The notes: a model not told the origin generated them from the letters alone. Positions 1-8,414 are shown, numbered from the stretch's first letter. The stretch: DNA of 46,163 nt from Xanthobacteraceae bacterium (GCA_030037645.1 JASHQI010000078.1:1-46163), one strand, 5' to 3'. Numbers and translations are program-made.

Positions 1-2562
1 AATTCGCAGGTGGCGCTCTATCAGTCCGGCGAAGTGGACTACATGGTGGCGACCGACGCCATCGGCATGGGGCTCAATCTCGATGTCGACCACATCGCCT
101 TTGCCGCCGACCGCAAGTTCGACGGCTATCAATTCCGCAAGCTTAATCCTTCGGAATTGGCTCAGATCGCCGGCCGCGCCGGACGCGCCACCCGCGATGG
201 CACATTCGGCACGACCGGCCGCTGCCCGCCATTCGAGACCGAGGTCGCCCAGGCGCTGGAGTCCCACACCTTCGAGCCGGTCAAGCTCGTGCAATGGCGC
301 AATACCGACCTCGACTTCTCCTCGGTGGGCGCCCTGCAGGCGACGCTTGCAACGCCGCCGACGGAAATCGCGCTGACGCGTGCTCCGGTCGCCGAGGATT
401 TCCTCGTCCTCGAGCACGCCGCGCGCGACGACGACGTGCGCGGTATGACCCGAACGCGCGACGACGTCGAGCGGCTGTGGGACGTCTGCCAGGTTCCGGA
501 TTACCGCAAGATCGCCGCGGCCAACCACGCGGAGCTGGTTGTCACGCTGTACCGGCACCTTCAATTGGACGGAAAGATCCCGACCGACTGGTTTGCCGAG
601 CAGGTCGCACAGGCCGATCGCACGGACGGCGACATCGACACGCTGTCGACGCGCATCGCCCATATCAGGACCTGGACCTTCGTGGCGAACCGTCCGGATT
701 GGCTTGCCGATCCCGATCACTGGCAGGAGGTGACGCGTGGCGTCGAGGACAAGCTCTCCGACGCCCTGCATGAGCGGCTGACGGAGCGCTTCGTCGATCG
801 CCGCACCAGCGTGCTGATGCGGCGGTTGCGCGAAAACGCAACGCTGGAGCCGCAGATCAACAAGTCCGGCGAGGTTGTCGTCGAAGGTCACATCATCGGC
901 CGGCTCGACGGCTTTGTCTTTGTCGCCGACGCGTCGTCCGGCGGGTCGGAAGCCAAGGCGCTGCAGAACGCCGCGCAGAAGGCGCTGGCGGGCGAGATCG
1001 CCGCGCGCGCCACGCGGCTCGCCGAGGCGCCGGACGGGCAATTTGTTCTTGCCGAGGACGGCACGGTCCGCTGGACCGGCGCGGCAATCGGAAAGCTCGT
1101 GGCCGGCGAAGACGCCTTGCGCCCCCGCGTTCGCATCATCGCCGACGAGCAATTAACCGGTGCGCCGCGCGATGCGGTGGAAGCGCGGTTGGCGCTGTGG
1201 ATCAAATCCCATCTCGAGAAGCTGCTCGGCCCGTTGTTCGTGCTGGCGGCGGCCGAGGATGTGACCGGCATTGCGCGCGGCGTTGCCTTCCAACTCGTCG
1301 AAGCGCTTGGCGTGCTGGAACGCCAGCGTGTGGCCGAAGAGGTGAAGGGATTGGAGCAGCCGGAGCGCGCCACCTTGCGCAAATACGGCGTGCGCTTCGG
1401 CGCCTACCACATCTACGTTCCGGCTTTGCTCAAGCCGGCGCCGCGCGCGCTGGCGGCGCAGCTTTGGGCATTGTGCCATGCCGGACCGCAGACCACAGGC
1501 CTTGACGAGCTGTTGCATCTCGCCGGCAGCGGCCGTACCTCGATTCCGGTCAACCGCGAGATCGACGCGGCGCATTATCGAGTGACCGGCTACCGGGTTT
1601 GCGGCGAGCGCGCCGTCCGCGTCGATATCCTGGAGCGCCTCGCCGACCTCATTCGTCCGGCTCTCGCTTGGCGCGATGGTGCGCCTGGGCCGAAGCCGCC
1701 GGGCGCGGTGGTTGGCGGCGGTTTCACCGTGATCAACGGCATGACTTCGCTCACCGGCGCCTCGGGCGAAGATTTCGCGTCGATCCTGCGCTCGCTCGGC
1801 TACCGCATGGAGCAGCGACCGAAGCCGGCCGAACCGGCGCCTGTCGGATTGATGGCGGAAACCGAAGCGAAGACTGCGGAAACCGCAGCGCCGGCAGACG
1901 AGAGCGGCCAAGCCGAGGTGGTGCAGGATCCGTCCGGGATCGACGCCGGCGATCCAGCGGCAGCCGCCGCACCGAGCGAAGTCGCGTTTCCTCAAATCGA
2001 ATGTCAGACTAATCCTGAGACAGCCCTGCAACCGACCGCAGAATTGGTGACCCTCGATTCCGCCGGCGACGCGCAATCGTCGCTGCTGTCGAGCGTCGCG
2101 GCCGAAGTCTCAAGCGAGGCGGCGCAAGGCCCTGCCGTTGAAGAGCCGGTCTTGATCGAGGTCTGGCGTCCTGCGAGGGCGGGTCGGCCCGATGCTCGGC
2201 GCCGTCCGCGCTTCAGGCGGCGTGAGGGCGGCAAGGATTTTCGCGGCCGGACAGCGGCGAGTCCGCAACAGCGGGAGAGTGCGGGCGCAGCGCCTTCTGC
2301 CGCCACCGCTGTCGCGGCCGATGCGGCAGCGTCTTCCTCGACCGAGGACGGTGCGGCGACCCCGGACGGTCACCATCCGCGGCACCGTCGCCGCAACGCA
2401 GGGACATCTCACGGCGAGCGTCCTTCGCGCGAACGCGAGCGAATGCCGGGTAAACCGTCACGGTTCGAGCGTCGCGAGAAGGCGCCCGATCCGAATTCGC
2501 CGTTTGCCAAGCTAGCGGCATTGAAGGCGCAGCTCGAGGCTGACGCCAAGGAGCGCCATTAG
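1..2562 (+). CDS. SUV3-like helicase, C-terminal part (5' truncated by window)
   Basis: The frame is open from base 1, so the first residues and the helicase N-terminal (Walker A/B) domain lie outside the window; 853 residues are visible. The start shows the conserved C-terminal superfamily 2 motifs: VATDAIGMGLN (motif V) near residue 15 and QIAGRAGRA (motif VI) near residue 52. The FDG(Y/F)..R segment between them is typical of SUV3/MgpS-like RNA helicases. The middle region to about residue 600 matches the usual accessory region of alphaproteobacterial members. The last roughly 240 residues are low-complexity, rich in Ala, Glu and Arg, probably disordered and nucleic-acid binding. Likely role is ATP-dependent RNA unwinding in the cytoplasm. 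The stop codon directly abuts the S4-domain gene, suggesting one transcript. Confidence 0.88.
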   Translation, partial: NSQVALYQSGEVDYMVATDAIGMGLNLDVDHIAFAADRKFDGYQFRKLNPSELAQIAGRAGRATRDGTFGTTGRCPPFETEVAQALESHTFEPVKLVQWRNTDLDFSSVGALQATLATPPTEIALTRAPVAEDFLVLEHAARDDDVRGMTRTRDDVERLWDVCQVPDYRKIAAANHAELVVTLYRHLQLDGKIPTDWFAEQVAQADRTDGDIDTLSTRIAHIRTWTFVANRPDWLADPDHWQEVTRGVEDKLSDALHERLTERFVDRRTSVLMRRLRENATLEPQINKSGEVVVEGHIIGRLDGFVFVADASSGGSEAKALQNAAQKALAGEIAARATRLAEAPDGQFVLAEDGTVRWTGAAIGKLVAGEDALRPRVRIIADEQLTGAPRDAVEARLALWIKSHLEKLLGPLFVLAAAEDVTGIARGVAFQLVEALGVLERQRVAEEVKGLEQPERATLRKYGVRFGAYHIYVPALLKPAPRALAAQLWALCHAGPQTTGLDELLHLAGSGRTSIPVNREIDAAHYRVTGYRVCGERAVRVDILERLADLIRPALAWRDGAPGPKPPGAVVGGGFTVINGMTSLTGASGEDFASILRSLGYRMEQRPKPAEPAPVGLMAETEAKTAETAAPADESGQAEVVQDPSGIDAGDPAAAAAPSEVAFPQIECQTNPETALQPTAELVTLDSAGDAQSSLLSSVAAEVSSEAAQGPAVEEPVLIEVWRPARAGRPDARRRPRFRRREGGKDFRGRTAASPQQRESAGAAPSAATAVAADAAASSSTEDGAATPDGHHPRHRRRNAGTSHGERPSRERERMPGKPSRFERREKAPDPNSPFAKLAALKAQLEADAKERH

Positions 2563-2832
2563 GTGGTGGAGGAGTCCGACCGGCAACGCATCGACCGCTG
2601 GCTGTGGCATGCCCGCCTCGTGCGCACGCGTGGGGCAGCGGCGGCACTCGCGGGCGCAGGCTATGTGCGCGTAAACGGCGCGCGCATTGATGCGCCGAGC
2701 CGCGTGGTGCGCACCGGCGACGTGGTGACCGTGGCCCTCGAACGCACGGTGCGGGTGCTCAAGGTGACGGGATTCGCGCCGCGCAGGGGTCCCGCCGGCA
2801 GCACTGAGGGACTATATGAGGACCTCGGGTGA
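2563..2832 (+). CDS. S4-domain RNA-binding protein
   Basis: An 89-residue protein that is almost entirely one S4 RNA-binding fold: RIDRWLWHARLVRTR near residue 8, then GYVRVNG and VRTGDVVTV. This is the arrangement of the small HslR-type heat-shock S4 proteins, which bind 50S-tRNA complexes from stalled ribosomes; HslR itself is about 130 residues, so this is a short version. The start is GTG directly after the helicase stop, with a second GTG one codon later; the purine-rich end of the helicase gene supplies the only plausible ribosome site. Linkage to a helicase and ferredoxin is common in Rhizobiales. Family assignment is firm; the exact ribosomal role is inferred. Confidence 0.85.
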   Translation: MVEESDRQRIDRWLWHARLVRTRGAAAALAGAGYVRVNGARIDAPSRVVRTGDVVTVALERTVRVLKVTGFAPRRGPAGSTEGLYEDLG

Positions 2833-2955
2833 CGCCCTGATGCCGAGCCGAAATGCTGGCCTCGCGAGTTGCAACACGGTCAGTGTGACAACTTGCGTGT
2901 CCGGAACCCATGCGATAGGAGCAAGGCCCGCAAAAAGTCCGCCTAGAGTGTGCAG

Positions 2956-3294
2956 ATGACCTATATCGTCAACGACAATTGTATCAAATGCAAATACATG
3001 GACTGTGTAGAGGTTTGCCCCGTGGACTGCTTCTACGAGGGCGAAAACATGCTCGTCATTCATCCCGACGAATGCATTGATTGCGGCGTTTGCGAGCCGG
3101 AATGCCCAGTCGAGGCGATCAAGCCCGACACCGAGCCGGGGGTGGAGAAATGGCTGAGCGTTAACGCCGAATTCGCCAAGCAATGGCCGAACATCACGGC
3201 CAAGAAGGAGCCCCCCGCCGACGCCAAGCAGTGGGAGGGCGTCGCCAATAAATACGAGGAGCATTTCTCGTCCAATCCGGGCACCGGCGACTAA
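2956..3294 (+). CDS. fdxA: 7Fe ferredoxin FdxA
   Basis: A 112-residue soluble electron carrier with one [3Fe-4S] and one [4Fe-4S] cluster. Cysteines lie at residues 9, 12, 17, 21, 25, 40, 43, 46 and 50, in the CxxC / CxxxC / CxxCxxxCP layout of the Azotobacter FdI/FdxA family. The signature pieces DNCIKCKY and [13 protein letters not shown] are visible. The ATG at 2956 gives the family-standard N-terminus MTYIVND; a GTG two codons upstream (2950) is possible but less likely. The tail after residue 58 (W-L-S-V-N-A-E-F..) is the usual FdxA helical extension. It sits between the S4 protein and carD, a conserved Rhizobiales order. Confidence 0.95.
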   Translation: MTYIVNDNCIKCKYMDCVEVCPVDCFYEGENMLVIHPDECIDCGVCEPECPVEAIKPDTEPGVEKWLSVNAEFAKQWPNITAKKEPPADAKQWEGVANKYEEHFSSNPGTGD

Positions 3295-3367
3295 AACGCT
3301 CCCAAACTGTGTTGTTAACCATCGGTAACAAATCGTAGATGCGGCGCTTTCGCATCGCCATAACGCT

Positions 3368-3395
3368 TTGATTTTGGCCGAAAATGTGATATAAA
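3368..3395 (+). promoter_or_regulatory. Probable sigma-70-type promoter for carD
   Basis: TTGATT at 3368-3373 and TATAAA at 3390-3395 are separated by 16 bases, a close match to a vegetative promoter in an otherwise GC-rich region. It would give a leader of roughly 290 bases before the preferred carD start. A near-palindrome TTGTTAACC-ATC-GGTAACAA lies just upstream at 3312-3331 and could be an operator. The call rests only on motif match. Confidence 0.5.
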
Positions 3396-3695
3396 GCAGT
3401 TTGATAATGAAAAACACCCCCGATATGCCGCTTTCGGATAACCGGCGGCCTGTTTTCCGGGGCGTTTCCGAGGAACCGTCAGAAGAGGCGTGAGACCCAC
3501 GCGAGAGCAGTGGCAGGAAAAACTCGTCACCGTACGAAGAGAAGTGCGGCCGGCATGAGCCGGAAGGCTAGAAAAACTCCCTCCCGCGCGAGCCGGAGGA
3601 CATCACAGGCAACGCGGCGGGTTCCCCGGAACGCGCTTCGTGTGGCCAAGCCCCCTCACCGGCGCAAGCCGGAGGCGGAAGGAGCAACTTTGGGA
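3396..3695 (+). promoter_or_regulatory. Long leader of carD with three AGCCGGA repeats
   Basis: About 300 bases between the putative promoter and the preferred carD ATG. The stretch contains AGCCGGAAGG (3558), AGCCGGAGGA (3591) and AGCCGGAGGC (3667), plus AAGGAG at 3679-3684 as the ribosome site. From a GTG at 3510 it stays in frame with carD and would encode a 62-residue tail rich in Arg, Lys, Ser and Pro. I regard it as untranslated leader because CarD proteins normally begin close to the KKATQRQGF segment, but an N-terminal extension cannot be excluded. Confidence 0.4.
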
Positions 3696-4268
3696 ATGAA
3701 TGCGAAGAAGGCAACCCAACGACAAGGCTTCAAGACCAACGAGTTCATCGTCTATCCGGCCCACGGCGTCGGCCAGATCGTCGCGATCGAAGAGCAAGAA
3801 GTGGCCGGCGCGCGGCTTGAGCTTTTCGTCATCAACTTCGTCAAGGACAAGATGACGCTTCGGGTGCCGACGTCGAAGGTGACGTCGGTCGGTATGCGCA
3901 AGCTTGCCGAAACGCCGATGGTCAGACGTGCGCTCGAAACGCTCAAGGGTCGTGCGCGGATTAAGCGAACCATGTGGTCGCGGCGTGCGCAGGAATACGA
4001 AGCCAAGATCAATTCAGGCGACATCGTCGCCATTGCCGAAGTCGTTCGCGACCTATACCGATCGGAGACGCAGCCGGAACAGTCGTACTCGGAGCGGCAG
4101 CTTTACGAAGCCGCGCTCGATCGGCTTTCGCGCGAGGTGGCGGCCGTTCAGCGCATCACCGAGACCGAGGCGATCAAGGAAATCGAGGCGGCGCTCGCCA
4201 AGGGGCCGCGACGCGGTCCCAAGCCCGAATCCGAAGACGAGTCCGTGGTCGAGGAAGAAGCGGCGTAA
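3696..4268 (+). CDS. carD: CarD-family transcriptional regulator
   Basis: A 190-residue protein with the CarD_CdnL_TRCF RNA-polymerase-interaction domain at about residues 10-70 (FIVYPAHGVGQI, LELFVINF, MTLRVP). A helical DNA-contacting domain follows, including the SRRAQEYEAKINSGD block conserved in alphaproteobacterial CarD. These proteins bind the RNA polymerase beta lobe and stabilise open complexes, notably at rRNA promoters. The ATG at 3696 has AAGGAG about 11 bases upstream and yields the usual N-terminus; a longer in-frame start at GTG 3510 exists. The C-terminus is acidic. A clear intrinsic terminator lies downstream at 4399-4426. Confidence 0.93.
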   Translation: MNAKKATQRQGFKTNEFIVYPAHGVGQIVAIEEQEVAGARLELFVINFVKDKMTLRVPTSKVTSVGMRKLAETPMVRRALETLKGRARIKRTMWSRRAQEYEAKINSGDIVAIAEVVRDLYRSETQPEQSYSERQLYEAALDRLSREVAAVQRITETEAIKEIEAALAKGPRRGPKPESEDESVVEEEAA

Positions 4269-4285
4269 CGTCAATTCGAGCGTCC

Positions 4286-4386
4286 TAGACCTTGATCCAA
4301 TTCAACTGAATCGGATCAAGGTCTAAATTAGTCGTTCGAGCATGATCTTATCCGAAAACCGGCTTCCACTTTTCGGGATCATGCTC
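4286..4386. repeat. Two-hairpin intergenic repeat, copy 1
   Basis: Two adjacent palindromes. Hairpin 1 (4286-4325) has arms TAGACCTTGATCC and GGATCAAGGTCTA. Hairpin 2 (4338-4386) has arms GAGCATGATC and GATCATGCTC, with a second internal pairing TCCGAAAA / CTTTTCGG. The same module in the same order recurs at 32092-32191, and hairpin 2 alone recurs inverted at 26605-26652. This marks it as a dispersed repeat of the type common in Bradyrhizobium relatives rather than a gene-specific regulator. Confidence 0.85.
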
Positions 4387-4398
4387 TAAGGTTCTGCG

Positions 4399-4426
4399 AG
4401 GCCCGGTGGAAACGCCGGGCCTTTTT
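4399..4426 (+). terminator. Intrinsic terminator of carD
   Basis: Stem GGCCCGG (4400-4406) pairs with CCGGGCC (4415-4421) around the loop TGGAAACG and is followed directly by a run of five T. This is a textbook rho-independent terminator, 130 bases downstream of the carD stop, with the two-hairpin repeat lying between. Confidence 0.8.
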
Positions 4427-4542
4427 GCTGTTCGATGTTCGATGCTTTGCCGAACCGCCGCCAAAACTCCCATGGTTAGTCATAAATTAAGCTTCATTTG
4501 AAAGGAACAGAGGCGCGGCGTGAGGGATAGGGGCGCCCGACC

Positions 4543-5388
4543 ATGGGGCAAAAGAGGGCATTCAAGCGCTTCAAGTTGGTCCCGATCCTGATCGCGGGCG
4601 GCGTCGGATATCTGTTGGGCGCGTGGAACGTGACGGGGCTGCGCAGCGCCGGCTCATCGGCTGCCGACACGATTGCGCTGCGGTTTCCCGCCGATTGGGG
4701 TGCTGCACAGGCCCTGGCGGCTACGCCCGCCATCGCCGACGATTCGCAGTTCGAGCACGCTACGTCCGCTATGGCGGCGAGCGCCAACCCGGCCACAGGC
4801 CAAACGCCCGCAGCGGCGAGCAGCGGCACGGTGATGGGCGATGCGCAGTTCGCATTGTTCAGTCCCGAGCCGATGACGCCTTCCGCTCCGCAACCGTCGT
4901 TGCAGATAGCGCGTGCGGAAGACGCAGCGGTGGCGCCAACGCCGCTGCCGGATGCCGTGCTGCCGGAGTTGCCACCGGCTGCCGCACAAGATCGTCGCGA
5001 GATTAAGCCGGCGCAGCGCGCGAGCGGCATCAGGCCTGCCGTCGCGTCCATGCGCCGACACCTGGATCGGCCCCGCTATGCTCTCGACGATGCTCAAATC
5101 GCCGACATCAAGCGACGCCTGCACCTGACGCCCGACCAGGAGCGTATGTGGCCGGCGGTCGAAGCCGCGCTGCGCAATCTTGCCTATAAAACCGAGCAGG
5201 AGGCGCGACGGCACGGCACGGTCGCCGATGCGGCGCAACTTGCCGACGCCGATCCAAACAGCGCCGAGGTGCAAAACCTCAAATCCGCAGCCATTCCGCT
5301 CATCATGAGCTTCAACGACGAACAAAAGGATCAAGTGCGCAACTTGGTACACTCTATGGGACTGGATCAGCTCGCCTCACAGTTCTGA
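4543..5388 (+). CDS. Membrane-anchored hypothetical protein with LTxxQ-like C-terminus
   Basis: A 281-residue protein. Residues 8-30 (LVPILIAGGVGYLLGAW) form a single N-terminal membrane anchor after a short basic stretch. Residues 35-165 are Ala/Pro-rich and probably unstructured in the periplasm. The C-terminal 100 residues carry LHLTPDQERMWPAVEAAL and IPLIMSFNDEQKDQVRNL, two helical segments reminiscent of the LTxxQ/Spy-type periplasmic fold. Homologous hypothetical proteins are frequent in Bradyrhizobiaceae; function is not known to me. The ATG at 4543 follows a weak GAGG-type site. A TTAG-N7-TTAA sequence at 4476-4490, one base off the CtrA consensus, precedes the gene. Confidence 0.75.
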   Translation: MGQKRAFKRFKLVPILIAGGVGYLLGAWNVTGLRSAGSSAADTIALRFPADWGAAQALAATPAIADDSQFEHATSAMAASANPATGQTPAAASSGTVMGDAQFALFSPEPMTPSAPQPSLQIARAEDAAVAPTPLPDAVLPELPPAAAQDRREIKPAQRASGIRPAVASMRRHLDRPRYALDDAQIADIKRRLHLTPDQERMWPAVEAALRNLAYKTEQEARRHGTVADAAQLADADPNSAEVQNLKSAAIPLIMSFNDEQKDQVRNLVHSMGLDQLASQF

Positions 5389-5428
5389 CTGCGGCACGGC
5401 CGAGAGCTTGAGGTGAAAACAGCCGACC

Positions 5429-5460
5429 CGACCGGGGGCCCGGTTGGAACCGGTTGCCGG
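5429..5460. terminator. GC-rich inverted repeats between convergent genes
   Basis: ACCGGG-GG-CCCGGT at 5431-5444 overlaps CCGGTT-GG-AACCGG at 5440-5453, in the gap between two genes that converge. No T run follows on either strand. A role in stopping both transcripts is possible but not shown. Confidence 0.3.
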
Positions 5461-5461
5461 T

Positions 5462-5854
5462 TCAATCCGAAGCGTTTGCGCGCCAGGGCTTGCCGTAGCG
5501 GGATTGTGTTGCCGCAATTCTGCCGGGCCGTGACAGCTCGACGGTGCACTTGATCCCGATCAACGCCAACACGGCGAAACAGATGATGTCGCCCCATTCC
5601 AATGGATTGGCGACCCGGAAGCTGTAGATCGGATCATAAAGAAAGAAGCTGGAACAGACGACTGCGCCCACGGCGCACAGCATGGCCGGCGCGCTGCCAT
5701 AAGCGATCGCCAACAAGGCTATAGGCAAAAGGTAGAAAAAGATCGGATGACGCAAATCGACCCCGGCAAACTTCGCGTACCACAGGATTGTGGTGACGAC
5801 CGAGAGCACGGCAAACGTCACCGCGACGGGTCGCGCCGCTTTCAGAACCGACAT
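5462..5854 (-). CDS. DUF4118-type small membrane protein
   Basis: A 130-residue protein with three to four hydrophobic helices: VAVTFAVLSVVTTILWY, PIFFYLLPIALLAIAYG, PAMLCAVGAVVCSSFFL and DIICFAVLALIGI. The FFYLLPIALLA..YG segment and the following Phe-rich helix resemble the four-helix DUF4118 domain found in KdpD and in many alphaproteobacterial sensor kinases. Here no histidine kinase follows; the protein ends after about 25 hydrophilic residues, so it is a stand-alone membrane module. ATG at 5854 has a GGGGACGT stretch upstream. Its function is unknown. Confidence 0.75.
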   Translation of the reverse strand: MSVLKAARPVAVTFAVLSVVTTILWYAKFAGVDLRHPIFFYLLPIALLAIAYGSAPAMLCAVGAVVCSSFFLYDPIYSFRVANPLEWGDIICFAVLALIGIKCTVELSRPGRIAATQSRYGKPWRANASD

Positions 5855-5963
5855 ACGTCCCCCTGGGCGTTTTCGCCTTTACGCGCACCATAACCCAGGC
5901 GAGGCCTGTGGAACAGGCGAAAAATCCGGTTTTGGAAAACGTGACGGCTCCGCTATCCGACGG

Positions 5964-7460
5964 CTACTCGACCACGATTTTGACCTCGCTGCCGGGCCGC
6001 AACTTTGCGCCGGGATCCAGGCCGTTGAGCACGCGAAAGCGCTCCACGGCGTGATCGGAGACGGCCATCCGGCTCGCTAGCTTTTCCACCGTATCTCCAG
6101 CCGCGACGGTTACTACCTTGAGGTGTAATGGCTTTGTTTTTTCAATTTCCGCTAGGCTTAGCCGGCGGAATGTGTCGACCGACTCGCGGAATTGGCGGTC
6201 GGCGTCCGCCGAGCGATGCTTGGCTGCGAAGATAAAGCGATAGACGTCGCTGCCGAAGCGAATAGCGTAGATTCGAAACTCCCACTGGTCGCCTTTGGCG
6301 ACTGCCGTTGCGCCAGGAAAGCCGTTGATGGTGACGTCATGGACCGTGGCGGGATCGACGTTTTCGATCCACCCAGAGGTGAGATAGGCGGCGAGTGTCT
6401 GCTCGGCGGGGACGTGTACGACGTCGAGCCGCAGCGCCTGGCCGCCGCCATGTTTGACACCGAGCACGGCCTTCGCCGTGTTGTCGAGGCTGAAACCCTC
6501 CGGCGCGGTGAAGGTGAACCCCAATTTTGGATGCAGGAAGCGCCGGCCGCGCACAAATCCCTCGCTGGGATCGTCGCCGAACACGATGCCGTTGATATCA
6601 GCGAGGTAGGCGTCCGTGGCCTGCGCGCGCTGATGCGCGGTATCGGTGGCGGGCGCCTTGTACTGGCGGGCAATATCAATGGCTTTGGCAACGCGCGCCG
6701 GCGTCGATGGATGCGATGACAGGAAATCGGGCGCCGCCGGATTGATCGCACCGCTCTGCTGCGACTTCAGCTCGGAATTGCGCTCCATCGCGGTCAGAAA
6801 TCGCGCCGCCCCATAGGGGTCGTAACCGGCCCGCGCCGCAATGCCGATGCCGATGGCGTCGGCTTCGAACTCCTGCGCTTGCGAAAAGCTGGCAAGCGCA
6901 ATCTTCGACTTCGCCAGCGCCAGGGCTCCGGCTTCCGGGTCGCTGACAACGTCGCTGACGACGCGGCTCACCAGCTCGGCCTTTTCCTCCTGTTGCTCGC
7001 GCAGCTCGGCGTGATGCGCGATCACGTGACCCATCTCATGCGCGATCACCGACGCCAGCTCGGATTCATCGTCGGCGAGCGCGATGAGGCCGCGCGTCAC
7101 GTAAAGTTGGCCTGTCGGCAAGGCAAAGGCGTTGATCGATTCCGAATTGAGGATGGTGACCCTGTAGTGCAGGTCGGGCTTTTGGGACGCCGCCACCAGC
7201 CGCTCCACGGTCTCTTGAATCATGGCTTGGAGCCGTGGATCGTCGTACACGCCGCCATAGGCTGCGAGGATACGTTGATGCTCGCGCAGAACCGCCGGTG
7301 GCATTTCAGCTTCGGCCTGCTTGGCGGGCGGCGGCAATGCCGCCTGCGGCGCGACCTCCGGCAGTGACGCTGTGCAGGCCGCAAGCAGGAACGCCGCCAG
7401 CGCTACGCCGGCGCCGCCGCAGCGATGGCTTGCGGTCCGGAATTGTCTTGGTTTGCTCAC
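5964..7460 (-). CDS. M48-family zinc metalloprotease, lipoprotein, with LysM-like tail
   Basis: A 498-residue periplasmic protease. From the GTG at 7460 the N-terminus is a lipoprotein signal with lipobox LAAC (Cys about residue 29). The zinc site is HEMGH (residues 141-145), with the third ligand Glu in EFEADAIG (about residue 199), as in BepA/LoiP-type M48 enzymes that police outer-membrane proteins. The last 50 residues (VTVAAGDTVEKLASRM .. LNGLDPGAKLRPGSEVKIV) form a LysM-like fold, suggesting peptidoglycan contact. The longer reading frame to 7589 overlaps the upstream gene; the GTG, 13 bases after that gene's stop, is preferred although its ribosome site is weak. It is probably co-transcribed with the nuclease-like gene. 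Confidence 0.87.
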   Translation of the reverse strand: MSKPRQFRTASHRCGGAGVALAAFLLAACTASLPEVAPQAALPPPAKQAEAEMPPAVLREHQRILAAYGGVYDDPRLQAMIQETVERLVAASQKPDLHYRVTILNSESINAFALPTGQLYVTRGLIALADDESELASVIAHEMGHVIAHHAELREQQEEKAELVSRVVSDVVSDPEAGALALAKSKIALASFSQAQEFEADAIGIGIAARAGYDPYGAARFLTAMERNSELKSQQSGAINPAAPDFLSSHPSTPARVAKAIDIARQYKAPATDTAHQRAQATDAYLADINGIVFGDDPSEGFVRGRRFLHPKLGFTFTAPEGFSLDNTAKAVLGVKHGGGQALRLDVVHVPAEQTLAAYLTSGWIENVDPATVHDVTINGFPGATAVAKGDQWEFRIYAIRFGSDVYRFIFAAKHRSADADRQFRESVDTFRRLSLAEIEKTKPLHLKVVTVAAGDTVEKLASRMAVSDHAVERFRVLNGLDPGAKLRPGSEVKIVVE

Positions 7461-7473
7461 CGCGTCACCGCGT

Positions 7474-8310
7474 TCATCTTGCGCCGGCAGCCTCAATCTG
7501 CTCCGGATGCATCGCTTCAATCCACGGACTAGTTCCGGTCCGGCCCCGCGCTTCGATCCAGCCGCGGACGCGCACACGGCGGCCGGCAAGCCCCATCAGA
7601 TCGAGACCCGCCGCCGCAAATTTGCGCTCGTTTCTTTTCAGAACCGTAACGGTAAAGTCTTCGGACCAGCGCCGTCCGAAATTCAGATATATCGTGGCCC
7701 CGCTTTGATGCACGGAAACCACGGTGCCCTCGACCAGCGCAAAGCGGCCGCGCCGCGCCAGCACGTCGGCAGGGGTCTCGGCGTCGAGCACGTCATAATA
7801 CGAATTGGCCCAAAGACCAAGCTTGGCCGCGCGCGCAGCCTTCTCCCGGCCAAGCAAGTCCGCGGCGCAGGTTGTGCTGCCGATCTGGTCGCCGACGCGG
7901 GCAAATCCCGACGAGATCAGCGCCCCTTGGGTGAAAAACGCCGTGCCATCGCGCACCGTGTAGGCATAGGCGAGGAGGCGCTGGTAGCGATCGGAGAGAA
8001 ACTCGGCGCGCCGCAACACCACCTCGTCGCCGCCTGCGAGCGCGTCAAGCGCGTTGCGCGCCGCGGCACCGCCGGGCGGCGTCCGGGCATCCTGCGGCAA
8101 CGGCGGAGTTTCGATTCCTGCCAAACGCACCTCGCGACCGTCATCGAGCACAAACGTTCGCCCATCGATGACGTGGCTGACAGTCGTGTCGACGATCGTC
8201 GCGCCGCCGCATGGTGCCGGCGTTGCGGATTGCTGCTGCGCCGCCGCACCCGGACACCCGCACAATGCTGCCAATCCCGCAGCGAGGATCACGTCCCACC
8301 AGCCCGTCAT
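7474..8310 (-). CDS. Thermonuclease (SNase)-like secreted protein
   Basis: A 278-residue protein with an N-terminal signal (WWDVILAAGLAALCG..AAA) followed by an SNase/OB fold at roughly residues 40-165: VSHVIDGRTF, VRLAGIETP, YQRLLAYAY, INSGFARV-like and LGLWA segments. The Arg in VRLAGIE and the Arg in YQRLLAY correspond to the two active-site Arg of staphylococcal nuclease, but the residue after ETP, where that enzyme has its general-base Glu, is Pro here, so nuclease activity is uncertain. A further 90-residue C-terminal domain is unrecognised. The start could also be ATG at 8343. It lies upstream of, and probably in one operon with, the M48 protease. Confidence 0.78.
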   Translation of the reverse strand: MTGWWDVILAAGLAALCGCPGAAAQQQSATPAPCGGATIVDTTVSHVIDGRTFVLDDGREVRLAGIETPPLPQDARTPPGGAAARNALDALAGGDEVVLRRAEFLSDRYQRLLAYAYTVRDGTAFFTQGALISSGFARVGDQIGSTTCAADLLGREKAARAAKLGLWANSYYDVLDAETPADVLARRGRFALVEGTVVSVHQSGATIYLNFGRRWSEDFTVTVLKRNERKFAAAGLDLMGLAGRRVRVRGWIEARGRTGTSPWIEAMHPEQIEAAGAR

Positions 8311-8360
8311 CGCTTTGCAAAGCCAATGGCCGGAATACGGCATCACTACGGCACTAGCCT

Positions 8361-8414
8361 GGACGCCGCCGCCGACACCTATGCTATACCGGGGGCATGT
8401 CCAGTGACTGGACA
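8361..8414 (+). repeat. Promoter/leader block of tRNA-Arg, copy A
   Basis: Matches 9971-10023 upstream of the intact tRNA-Arg, almost base for base from the CGCCGACACC segment through CTATGCTATACCGGGG to the palindrome TGTCCAG-TGA-CTGGACA, with one extra G. Copy A keeps a slightly longer palindrome (arms CATGTCCAG / CTGGACATG). It precedes a decayed tRNA copy and overlaps the region just upstream of the nuclease-like gene on the other strand. Confidence 0.85.

Noticed and set aside
1153-2076. A long minus-strand gene opposite the helicase
   Set aside because: Arg/His/Gly-rich translation typical of the antisense of a GC-rich gene; the plus-strand helicase is firm.
3312-3331. CtrA site before the carD promoter
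   Set aside because: The TTAACC half-site is followed by GGTAAC, not a second TTAA at seven bases; it is an inverted repeat instead.
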